Source: JAPPHA01 sp965221575 | GTDB taxonomy: Bacteria > Pseudomonadota > Alphaproteobacteria > Rhodobacterales > Rhodobacteraceae | NCBI GenBank assembly: GCA_965221575.1 | Contig: CBDCSM010000001.1 | Span: 15,538 to 79,537, forward strand | Length of the DNA: 64,000 nucleotides | Reading direction: 5' to 3' | In this document: positions 1 through 7,736 of the stretch, piece after piece | Position numbering within the stretch: the first letter of the stretch is position 1 | Layout of the letters: the number at the start of each line of letters is the position of its first letter | The notes under the pieces: model-generated | Seen by the model: the letters and a program-made list of their open reading frames with translations, nothing else | What the model was told of the DNA's origin: nothing | Database searches by the model: none | Position numbers and translations under genes: made by a program

Positions 1-1470
1 GCCGAGCGCCAGGCGGACACGATGGCCCGCCGCGAACCTGTACGCCGTCGTCGGAAACTTGACCCGCACATGCAACCGTTGACCGGGGGCGACGCCACGG
101 ACCGTGTTCAGGTCGTCATCGAGTTCAAGGTTGACAACCGTCCTCGTAACGAGACCGGATCGCCCGTCCGGGGCGACGTCGCACACGCGACAGGCAAGCT
201 GCGCCGGCAGCGATCCGGGTGTCACGTCGATACGGAGCCAGGCATGTCCAACAGTACAAAGATCGCCACCGAGTGGTTGGCTGTCGAAACAGAGCGCGCG
301 TTCGTCGTCCGGAGTCTGTTCGAGTGGAAGTCCCCCGACGCGCCCGAAATAACCGGTATCGCCCGAACATTGTCCGTGCCGCGGGTCATCCGGCACGGTG
401 AGTTCCCTGGGTTCTGCGTGCGGAGCTGCCGACAGACTGCCGTCGCCGAGGTGGAAGCACGCCTCCCCGGTTACCGTCGGCTCGCCAATTTCAATCCAGC
501 TTCCGTTCCGTTCGACCAATCGATCCTGCGGTGGGTCGAATTCCCTTCTCCAAAGTCGCAATGCGGGCCAGTCGGGCATTTCAGGCGCCTCCCTCTTCAG
601 CCAGGAATCCCACCAGTCAAGCGCGAGATCCTGGAACCCGATGGCCGGTCCGGGCTCCCCTTGATCGGGGTAGTGATGGCCCCAAGGCCCGACGATCCCC
701 CGGCAAATGTCGGGCCGTGCTTCGACCAGCGGCATGACCGAATTTGAATAACGGTCCGACCAGCCACCGATCGCCAGGATGGGACAACTCAAGCGATCCG
801 TTTCGAACCGAATTGAGCCGCGTTGCCAATAGGGAACACGCCGCGTTTCCCGAATCCAGGACTCGTGCGGGAATGTCAGGTTGCCGAGCCGGTGTTTCCA
901 ACTCGCGAACCAACCGTCTCCGACCGTTGCCTTGTCGGGCGGGGCCGCGAGGATCGCGGGCAACGTTGCGGCCCATTCAATGGTGTCGGTCAGAACGCAG
1001 CCGCCCATCCAGTGGATGTCATCTTCGTACCGGTCGATCGTCGCGCAATTGGCAATTACCGCCTTGAGCGGCCCAGGCGCATCCAGGGCTGCCTGCAGGC
1101 TGGCGGTACCGCCCCAGGACGTTCCGAACATCCCAACCTTGCCATTGCACCAGTCCTGCCGGGCAATCCAGGCAATGACCTGGCGGGCGTCGTCGAGTTC
1201 GGCGGGTCCGTACATGTCCGCCATGACGCCTTCGCTGTCCCCGGACCCTCGCATGTCCACGCGAAGGCAGGCGTAACCATGCGCCGCGAAATACGGGTGA
1301 TTTCGCTCGTCACGGGTACGCACCATGTCGCGCTTGCGGTATGGGATGTATTCAAGGATCGCCGGAACGGCGCCGGCACGTTCGGGCAGCCAGATCCGCG
1401 CGGCCAGCCGAACCCCGTCCGGCATTTCGATCCAGCGATGTTCGATCTCGCGGACCGGATAGGGCGGCAT
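1..1470 (-). CDS. CocE/NonD-family acyl hydrolase, 3' part beyond the window
   Basis: One open frame of 490 codons runs from an ATG at 1470 to the window edge without a stop, so the C-terminus is missing. The product belongs to the CocE/NonD (peptidase S15-like) alpha/beta hydrolases, which cleave esters or N-terminal peptide bonds with a Ser-Asp-His triad. Visible are the start region MPDGVRLAARIWLP, the oxyanion-side ILEYIPYRKRD, the nucleophile elbow GTSWGG, the acid region GGWSDRY and the His region GPWGHHYP; the C-terminal beta-sandwich begins but is cut. GGAG (about 1477-1480) sits 7 nt before the start. It is divergent from the peptide-transport operon that ends in a second, distinct CocE gene at 7733-9733, which suggests related substrates. 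Family sure, substrate unknown. Confidence 0.9.
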   Translation of the reverse strand, partial: MPPYPVREIEHRWIEMPDGVRLAARIWLPERAGAVPAILEYIPYRKRDMVRTRDERNHPYFAAHGYACLRVDMRGSGDSEGVMADMYGPAELDDARQVIAWIARQDWCNGKVGMFGTSWGGTASLQAALDAPGPLKAVIANCATIDRYEDDIHWMGGCVLTDTIEWAATLPAILAAPPDKATVGDGWFASWKHRLGNLTFPHESWIRETRRVPYWQRGSIRFETDRLSCPILAIGGWSDRYSNSVMPLVEARPDICRGIVGPWGHHYPDQGEPGPAIGFQDLALDWWDSWLKREAPEMPDWPALRLWRREFDPPQDRLVERNGSWIEIGEPTVTGEACFHLGDGSLSAAPHAEPRELTVPDDPRHGQCSGDTGYFGRVGGLPLEQTPDDERALCFDSQPLGGDLCTVGHAWLRIDVTPGSLPAQLACRVCDVAPDGRSGLVTRTVVNLELDDDLNTVRGVAPGQRLHVRVKFPTTAYRFAAGHRVRLALG

Positions 1471-1963
1471 TCTGACTCCGATTGTCGTCGCAGGCACTCG
1501 AGCCCCAAACATCGTGGTTCACCACGGGAAATTCCGGGCAACTGTATTCGCGGGTCTCGATTCCTCAACAAAATTCTTGGAATGATGGTGTTTTGTGGCA
1601 ATATTCCGGAAAGCGACTCCCTGCCCGGGACCAACTGGAAGACAGATGGCGAATGACTGGGTGCGACAGCCTTCAACTGTTGCCGAACTTGCGGAAGTCC
1701 TGTCGCCTGGACTGGAAGTGAGACGGGTTCGAGAGATGCGTGACCTGAAGTCGCAACGGCGTTCGGTAACGACAGGTGCCTTGGTCGGCCACCCAGGTGC
1801 CATCGTGCGCGGGACCACGAACCCTGCGCCTGGAATCGTCAGCCATCCGGCGGACGCGCTCGATTTTTGTTCTGACCGGTTCCTTGCGCGTTATCCGGGG
1901 AAGGAACCGATGGAATCGCCCGCGTCGCCCGCCGCCAGGACCGGCGCGGCCTGAACACGCTTC
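1471..1963. other. Intergenic region between divergent CocE gene and peptide-transport operon
   Basis: Short open frames here do not resemble proteins and have no convincing ribosome sites. The stretch probably carries the promoter of the leftward CocE gene. No repeat or hairpin with a T-run was noticed. Confidence 0.5.
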
Positions 1964-2338
1964 ATGGAAAGGATATCGCCACACCCGGCCTTTCGGACGA
2001 GCGTCTTTCCGGTACCGCCGGGGTGCAGCCTCGTCATGGGGGCGGCGACCCGTGAACCGCGTTCAACATGGCCGGATCACCCGGTGTATCGACACGAACG
2101 CGAGCGACATGGATTCTTCCTGCGCGGCGAATTCCGGTTCCGGACCGGCGAGGCGACAATCGGCCCGCACGAAGGCAATACCTGTTCGTTCCCTACCGAA
2201 ATCATGTACAACGCCCGAAACGTCACCGGTCAGCCGTGCCAGCCGGCCTGGAGTGCTCGGCGCTTGACAATACCCAAAGACGTGGCGGATTCCTTTGCGG
2301 ACGCCGCCCCGGCGAGAAAGTTGGCAGAGCAGAACTAG
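1964..2338 (+). pseudogene. Degenerate cupin-domain protein
   Basis: An open frame of 124 codons contains a stretch that reads like the core of a single-domain cupin: a His-rich VYRHERERHGFF, then GEFRFRTGEATI, a Pro/Gly turn, and a second strand ending in NARNVTGQPC. Upstream, the expected glycine-rich turn is split: the current frame gives VPPGCSL while the next frame gives RHGGGDP, which suits a lost frame near 2035. The start lacks a ribosome site and the N-terminal strand is absent. I read it as a remnant rather than a working gene. It lies just before the solute-binding-protein gene at 2388 and has no obvious link to it. Confidence 0.45.
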
Positions 2339-2387
2339 AAAAAACAAATCATCAAAAAAACACCCACGATTTCGAAGGAGAAAATCC

Positions 2388-3950
2388 ATGCCTCACAACA
2401 AACGGAAACCGGGCATTTCGCGCCGCTCTTTCCTTGCAACGGCGGGTGCATTCGGTGCGGCCAGCATGGCGGTGCCGCGAATGGCCCTCAGCCAGGACGG
2501 CACGGTCCTAACACTTCGGTCCTATTCGGATCTTCAGGTGCTTGATCCGGCCTTCCGGCTTTCGCTTCCTGAGGACGACATCATTCGGTCGATCTTTGCG
2601 CCGCTGGTCATCCCGCAGGCTGGCGACATCTGGGGCTGGAAACCGATTGCCGTCGACAGCATCGAACAGCTTGACGATGTGACCGTGTCCTTCAAGCTGA
2701 AGGACAACATCGGCTTTTCGGACGGCTACGGCCAGATGACAGCGGAAGACGTGAAGTTCTCGATCGAACGGATTGCCGATCCCGCGATGGAAAGCCCCTA
2801 CGCGGGCGATTGGGCCGCCCTGAAAGAGATCGAGGTCAAGGACAAGCTGTCGGGCCTCATTCACCTCACCAACAAGTTCGTGCCGCTCTGGACCACGACC
2901 CTTCCGACGCCGGCGTCGTGCATCCTGTCAAAACGGGCGATGGAGGAACTGGGCGACAAGATCACCACGAAACCGGTCGCGCAGTCGGGCCAGTATATTT
3001 TGGCCGACTGGCAGCCCAAGCAAAAGACGATCCTCAAGCGCAACCCCGACTGGGCCCATGAACAGGGTGGCTTCGAGGAAATCCACATTATCCCGATCGA
3101 AGACCCGGCGACTGCCGAACGCGGATTTGAAGCCGGTGATCTGGACTATACGTGGACATCGGTTTCCTCGCTTCCGCGTCTCAAGGAGAATCCGCCCGCA
3201 GGTTCCGTGGTGCTGGAAAAGCCTTCGCTGGCCTATGTCTGGCTTGGCATCAACCAGGATGCCGAACCATTCACCGACGTCCGCATCCGCCGCGCGGTGC
3301 AGCACGCGATCGACCGTCAGACCGTCGTTGACGCCGCCTATTTCGGCGCGGCGAGCATCGGAAACGGCATCATCGCCCCGGGTCTGCCCGGTTCGCGCGA
3401 CAGCGTGACCTACGACTACGACCCGGACAAGGCGCGCGCCTTGCTGGCCGAAGCCGGGGCGACCAACCTGACGGTGACGCTGGACATCCTGAACCAGTCG
3501 GAACGCCTGACCGCGGCTCAGGTCATCCAGGCGAACCTCGCCGAGGTCGGCATCAACTGCGAGATCAAGCAGAACGACAGCGGCACCTTCTGGACGCTTG
3601 GCTCCAAGGACGGCGACTACTTCCTGAAACTGCAACTGGTGCTGAGCCGTTATTCCATGCAGCCTGATCCGTCGTGGGCGACCGTCTGGTTCACTCCGGA
3701 ACAGGTCGGCGTCTGGAACTGGGAACGCTTCAACAACGCGGAGTACAAGGCCTTGCACGATCAAGGACTTGTCGAAAGCGATCACGACACGCGCGACGAG
3801 ATCTACAAGAAGATGCAAGGCCTGATGGATGAAAGCGGCTGCTATGTCTTCCTCACGCACGAGGTCGTGGGCGCCATTCACCGCGACAACATCGAACCGG
3901 GTCTGAAACCGAACGGAGAATCCCTCTTCTCGGAATTCAAACCCGCCTGA
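2388..3950 (+). CDS. ABC transporter substrate-binding protein, peptide/opine type (SBP_bac_5)
   Basis: A 520-residue periplasmic binding protein of the DppA/OppA family, the first gene of an importer operon. The start at 2388 is chosen because AAGGAG (2375-2380) stands 7 nt before it; the open frame begins 31 codons earlier but lacks a site. Residues 8-35 form a twin-arginine signal (SRRSFLATAG followed by a small hydrophobic stretch), so export is probably by Tat. Family marks include the LRSYSDLQVLDPAF opening, TAEDVKFSIERI near residue 125 and DVRIRRAVQHAIDRQ near residue 300. It is followed by a strong hairpin and then the permease gene at 3991. The cargo is probably a peptide or amide, given the hydrolase at the operon end, but this is inference. 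Confidence 0.93.
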   Translation: MPHNKRKPGISRRSFLATAGAFGAASMAVPRMALSQDGTVLTLRSYSDLQVLDPAFRLSLPEDDIIRSIFAPLVIPQAGDIWGWKPIAVDSIEQLDDVTVSFKLKDNIGFSDGYGQMTAEDVKFSIERIADPAMESPYAGDWAALKEIEVKDKLSGLIHLTNKFVPLWTTTLPTPASCILSKRAMEELGDKITTKPVAQSGQYILADWQPKQKTILKRNPDWAHEQGGFEEIHIIPIEDPATAERGFEAGDLDYTWTSVSSLPRLKENPPAGSVVLEKPSLAYVWLGINQDAEPFTDVRIRRAVQHAIDRQTVVDAAYFGAASIGNGIIAPGLPGSRDSVTYDYDPDKARALLAEAGATNLTVTLDILNQSERLTAAQVIQANLAEVGINCEIKQNDSGTFWTLGSKDGDYFLKLQLVLSRYSMQPDPSWATVWFTPEQVGVWNWERFNNAEYKALHDQGLVESDHDTRDEIYKKMQGLMDESGCYVFLTHEVVGAIHRDNIEPGLKPNGESLFSEFKPA

Positions 3951-3958
3951 TGGCGAAT

Positions 3959-3980
3959 GGGCGGCCCTTCGGGGCCGCCC
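3959..3980 (+). terminator. Stem-loop with UUCG loop between binding-protein and permease genes
   Basis: A perfect 9-bp stem (GGGCGGCCC, 3959-3967, with GGGCCGCCC, 3972-3980) closes a TTCG tetraloop, 8 nt after the binding-protein stop and 10 nt before the permease start. No T-run follows, so it more likely stabilises the upstream message or attenuates read-through than stops transcription fully. This is a common way to make more binding protein than permease. Confidence 0.75.
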
Positions 3981-3990
3981 GCCGTTCCCC

Positions 3991-4935
3991 ATGCTGAGTT
4001 ACACGATCAAGCGCGTTGCGCTTGCAGTGGTCATCGTTTCGGTGGCCATGCTCCTGCTATTCGTGATGATCTACCTGATTCCGGGGGATCCGGCTGCCGT
4101 GGCGCTTGGCCCGCGGGCGACGGAGGCCATGCGCGAGGCGCTTCGGATCAAGATGGGGCTGGACCAGCCCGTCTGGATCCAGTTCTGGAACTTTTTCGTC
4201 AACGCGTGGACAGGCGACCTCGGGCGCGAGGTTCTTTCAGACCGCCCGGTGGCGCAAGTCGTCATGGAGCAATTGCCCTTTACCCTTGCGCTCACTGCCG
4301 GCGGTATCACGTGGTCGGTGGCCCTCGGTATCCCGCTTGGCTGTTGGGCAGCGGTCAAGCGCGGGTCCTGGGCAGACCGGGTCGTCGGTGTCCTGTCGGT
4401 CGCCGTGATCGCCGTTCCGTCATTCGTGGTGGCGATCTATGCGCTCCTGGTTTTCGCCGTGACGTTGCGATGGCTGCCCGCAATCGGCGCCGGGGAGCCC
4501 GGTAACCTGGGCGACCAGGTCGTCCACCTCATTTTGCCGTCGCTGGCGGTCGGACTCGGGTGGGTCGGCTATATCGCCCGCATGGTTCGCGCCTCGATGC
4601 TGGAGGTTCTTGAAGCGCAGCACATTCGCGCGGCACGCGCGTTCGGCCTGCCGGATGCGATGATCACCTACCGGTACGCGTTGACGATCGCGATCCTTCC
4701 GACCATCACGCTTCTCGGTGTCGGCATTGGCCAGATGTTGTCCTCGGCCGTGTTTGCCGAGATCGTGTTCGCCAGGCCCGGGGTAGGCAAGCTCGTCTAC
4801 GACGCCATCCTGACGCGAAACTATCCTCTCGTGAGCGGCGCGGTCCTGGTCACCACCGTCCTCTTTGTCATGATCAACCTGGTCGCAGACCTTGTCATCG
4901 GAGCATTGGATCCGCGTGTCCGCAGCAGATTCTGA
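3991..4935 (+). CDS. ABC transporter permease, DppB type
   Basis: A 314-residue inner-membrane permease of the peptide/nickel importer family. The N-terminal membrane helix (residues 7-31) is followed by the family's GDPA segment (IYLIPGDPAAVALGP), a periplasmic loop, and five further helices. The cytoplasmic EAA-like coupling segment is seen near residue 210 (EAQHIRAARAFGLPDAMI), and the C-terminal ALDPRVR is typical. It overlaps the next permease gene by 20 bp, which fits translational coupling. With the gene at 4916 it should form the heterodimeric channel energised by the two ATPases downstream. Confidence 0.93.
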   Translation: MLSYTIKRVALAVVIVSVAMLLLFVMIYLIPGDPAAVALGPRATEAMREALRIKMGLDQPVWIQFWNFFVNAWTGDLGREVLSDRPVAQVVMEQLPFTLALTAGGITWSVALGIPLGCWAAVKRGSWADRVVGVLSVAVIAVPSFVVAIYALLVFAVTLRWLPAIGAGEPGNLGDQVVHLILPSLAVGLGWVGYIARMVRASMLEVLEAQHIRAARAFGLPDAMITYRYALTIAILPTITLLGVGIGQMLSSAVFAEIVFARPGVGKLVYDAILTRNYPLVSGAVLVTTVLFVMINLVADLVIGALDPRVRSRF

Positions 4936-5809
4936 TACCCGCGCCCCGAACCGGTTCGCGCGTTTCGGGCGGCACTTCCGGGCGATCCGCCGGGTGGCCT
5001 CCGAGCCCTTGGGCGCGTTCGGTATCGCGCTGGTGGTCCTGATGATCGGCGGAGCCCTGTTTGCCGACTGGCTCAGCGTCTACGAGCCCAACAAGATCTC
5101 ACCGCGCGACCGCTTCCTGGGCCCCTCGTGGGAACACTTCCTGGGCACCGACCAGTTGGGGCGCGATCTATTCACCCGCGTCTTGCACGGCGGGAGGATC
5201 GCGCTTTCCGTGGCGCTCTTTTCAACGGCGGCCTCCCTGGCGATCGGAATCGTCCTTGGCCTGATCGCCGGCTACGGGCCGCGCTGGCTGGACAACCTGA
5301 TGCTCCTGCTGTTCGATTCGATCAAGAGCTTCCCGACCGTGATGCTGGCGCTGGCGCTCGTCACCCTCTTCGGCCCTTCCCTGACGGCAGTCGTGATCGT
5401 CGTGGTGCTCGTGAACGTCCCAGGCTACGCACGGATCATCCGCACGCAGACCCTGACCCTGAAAGAATCCGAGTTCGTTACGGCAGCCCAAAGCATGGGC
5501 GCCGGCACGGGACGTGTCCTGCGGGTTCACATCATGCCCAACGTCATTGGCCCCCTCCTGATCCTCGCCTCGATGGACATCCCGGTCGTGATCGCGATCG
5601 AGGCGGGCATGAGCTTTCTCGGCCTCGGCGTTCGGCCGCCAACCCCCAGTTGGGGCGCCATCCTGAACGACGGCTTCACGGCCATTCGCGACACGCCCTG
5701 GATCGCGATTGCGGGAGGCCTGCCGATCATCCTGACAACGCTCGGCTTCACGTTCCTCGGAGAGACCATGCGCGACGTCTTTGACCCAAGGCTCAAGAGG
5801 CGCGGATGA
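4916..5809 (+). CDS. ABC transporter permease, DppC type
   Basis: A 297-residue partner permease with the DppC hallmarks: an N-terminal helix, the motif FLGTDQLGRDLFTRVLHGGR near residue 80, and the C-terminal LGLGVRPPTPSWGAIL near residue 240. I chose the GTG at 4916, with GGAG about 12 nt upstream; a TTG at 4892 would add eight residues and increase the overlap with the DppB gene to 44 bp. The stop overlaps the ATG of the ATPase gene (ATGA). Confidence 0.92.
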   Translation: MSAADSDTRAPNRFARFGRHFRAIRRVASEPLGAFGIALVVLMIGGALFADWLSVYEPNKISPRDRFLGPSWEHFLGTDQLGRDLFTRVLHGGRIALSVALFSTAASLAIGIVLGLIAGYGPRWLDNLMLLLFDSIKSFPTVMLALALVTLFGPSLTAVVIVVVLVNVPGYARIIRTQTLTLKESEFVTAAQSMGAGTGRVLRVHIMPNVIGPLLILASMDIPVVIAIEAGMSFLGLGVRPPTPSWGAILNDGFTAIRDTPWIAIAGGLPIILTTLGFTFLGETMRDVFDPRLKRRG

Positions 5810-6768
5810 CGGTTCTATCGATCAGTGATCTCAACGTGCATTTCGCGACCGATGGCGGAAACCTGCACGCGCTCAGGGATGTCAGTTTCGATGTGCCTGA
5901 AGCGCGGATCGTGGGCATCGTCGGAGAGTCCGGTTGCGGGAAAAGCACCCTAGTCAACGCCATCCTGGGGCTCCTGGCGGACAATGGACGGGTCAGTAGC
6001 GGCAGCATCGGTTTCGAAGGGCAGGACTTGACGAAACTCGGTCCGCGCCAGATGCGGAAACTGCGCGGCCTGCGCATATCAACCGTCTTTCAGGACCCCA
6101 TGGGCGCACTCAACCCGGTTTTGTCGATTGGTCGACAGATGCGGAACATCCAGTACCGGTCGGACCGGGCCAAAGGCGAAAAGGACGCGCGGTCGGCCGA
6201 AATGCTGCGGCGCGTCCGCATCCCGGACCCTGAAGCCGCGCTCGCACGATATCCGCATGAATTTTCAGGCGGCATGAAGCAGCGCATCGCCATCGCCATG
6301 GCGTTGATGATGGAACCGTCGCTTCTGATCGCCGACGAACCCACGACGGCGCTCGACGCGACGCTCGAGGTCGCGACAATCGAGCTTTTGCAGGATCTGC
6401 AGGAACAGATAGGTTGTTCCGTCCTTTTCATCTCTCACCACCTTGGCGTCATCGCCGAACTCTGCGACGACGTCGTGGTCATGTACGCGGGCGAGGTGGT
6501 CGAACGGGGAACCACGCGGCAGGTGTTCAACCAACCCGGCCATCCCTACACCGTCAGGCTATTTGAATGCGATCCTGCGCGGCAGTCGGGACGTACCCGG
6601 AACCTGCCGACGATTCCCGGCGAGTTGCCGGACCTTCGCCAAAGACCGCAAGGTTGCATTTTTGCCGCGCGGTGCAATTCCCGCATTGACCCGTGCAGGA
6701 AGGCGCCTCCCGACCGGCCCCTGGGCGCCGGGCACATCGTGCGCTGCGTTCGGGCAGGCACCGCATGA
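5806..6768 (+). CDS. ABC transporter ATPase, DppD/OppD type
   Basis: A 320-residue nucleotide-binding subunit. Walker A is GESGCGKST (about residues 39-47), the Q-loop is FQDPMGALNPV, the signature reads FSGGMKQR, and Walker B is LLIADEPTTALD. The C-terminal extension is the oligopeptide-transporter type, with cysteines at CIFAARCNS and DPCR that in relatives bind an Fe-S cluster or form the OppD/F C-terminal domain. It overlaps both neighbours by ATGA junctions, so the operon is tightly coupled. Confidence 0.94.
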   Translation: MTVLSISDLNVHFATDGGNLHALRDVSFDVPEARIVGIVGESGCGKSTLVNAILGLLADNGRVSSGSIGFEGQDLTKLGPRQMRKLRGLRISTVFQDPMGALNPVLSIGRQMRNIQYRSDRAKGEKDARSAEMLRRVRIPDPEAALARYPHEFSGGMKQRIAIAMALMMEPSLLIADEPTTALDATLEVATIELLQDLQEQIGCSVLFISHHLGVIAELCDDVVVMYAGEVVERGTTRQVFNQPGHPYTVRLFECDPARQSGRTRNLPTIPGELPDLRQRPQGCIFAARCNSRIDPCRKAPPDRPLGAGHIVRCVRAGTA

Positions 6769-7736
6769 ACCCGATCCTCGAAATCCGTGACCTCGAGGTT
6801 ACCTTTCGGGTTGGTCCCGTGTACCGGCGCCAGGAAATCCTCGCCGTTGCCGGCGTCAGTTTCGAAGTCTGTCCGGGTGAGACATTCGCAATTGTCGGGG
6901 AAAGCGGATCCGGCAAGACGACCCTGGCCCGGGCGGTCAACCGCCTCCAGGCGATCTCGAACGGTTCAGTCAGCTTTGATGGACAGCGGATGGACAGGCT
7001 GTCACCCCTTGCGATGAAACCCCTCAGACGCGAAATGGCTATGATGTTTCAGGATCCGGTCGGATCGCTTTCGCCCCGGATGAAAGTCGGCGACCTGGTG
7101 ACCGAACCCTTCCGCATACACGGCCCCCCTGGCGGCAACCTGGCGGACGAGACAGGCCGCCTCTTGTCGCTCGTGGGCCTGACGGCGGATTTTGCCGAAC
7201 GTTATCCGCACCAGCTCTCGGGCGGGCAGGCACGGCGCGTCGGCGTGGCCCGCGCGATTGCGCTGAACCCGAAACTCGTCATTGCGGACGAGCCCACGGC
7301 GGGACTCGATGTTTCGGTTCAGGGCGAGGTGCTGAATCTCCTGAACGGCCTGCGCGAACGGCTTGGCCTGGCGATCGTGATCATCACCCACAACCTGCAT
7401 GTCGTGCACCACATCGCCGACCGGATGGCGGTCATGTATCTCGGCCGATTCGTGGAGACCGGCCCGACCGACCAGGTTTTTGCCGCGCCCGGACATCCTT
7501 ACACTGCGGCCCTGTTGTCCGCGAACCCCGAGCCGGATCCCGAAAAGGCCCGGAACCGCATCGCGCTGCCTGCCGAGGTGCCATCCCTCCTGGCGCGCCC
7601 GCCGGGATGCGAATTCCACACCCGGTGTCCCTGGGCCGCCGCCGACTGCAGCCGCCTGTCGCCCAGCCTGAAACCACACCGGGACCGCCGGGTTTCCTGC
7701 CATTTTCCACTCGAAGCAAGACGAGGCACAGCATGA
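6765..7736 (+). CDS. ABC transporter ATPase, DppF/OppF type
   Basis: A 323-residue second ATPase subunit. The start at 6765 overlaps the stop of the previous gene (ATGA); the open frame extends 24 codons upstream but those codons lie inside the DppD gene. Walker A is GESGSGKTT, the signature is LSGGQARR (the usual final QR is AR-R here), Walker B is LVIADEPTAGLD, and the H-loop is IITHNLHV. The C-terminal region has the CEFHTRCPWA and DCSR cysteines of the family. Together with 5806-6768 it powers the permease pair. Confidence 0.93.
   Translation: MNPILEIRDLEVTFRVGPVYRRQEILAVAGVSFEVCPGETFAIVGESGSGKTTLARAVNRLQAISNGSVSFDGQRMDRLSPLAMKPLRREMAMMFQDPVGSLSPRMKVGDLVTEPFRIHGPPGGNLADETGRLLSLVGLTADFAERYPHQLSGGQARRVGVARAIALNPKLVIADEPTAGLDVSVQGEVLNLLNGLRERLGLAIVIITHNLHVVHHIADRMAVMYLGRFVETGPTDQVFAAPGHPYTAALLSANPEPDPEKARNRIALPAEVPSLLARPPGCEFHTRCPWAAADCSRLSPSLKPHRDRRVSCHFPLEARRGTA

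Noticed and set aside
2928..3992. 354-codon minus-strand frame
   Set aside because: Antisense to the binding-protein gene; no start signal or motif.
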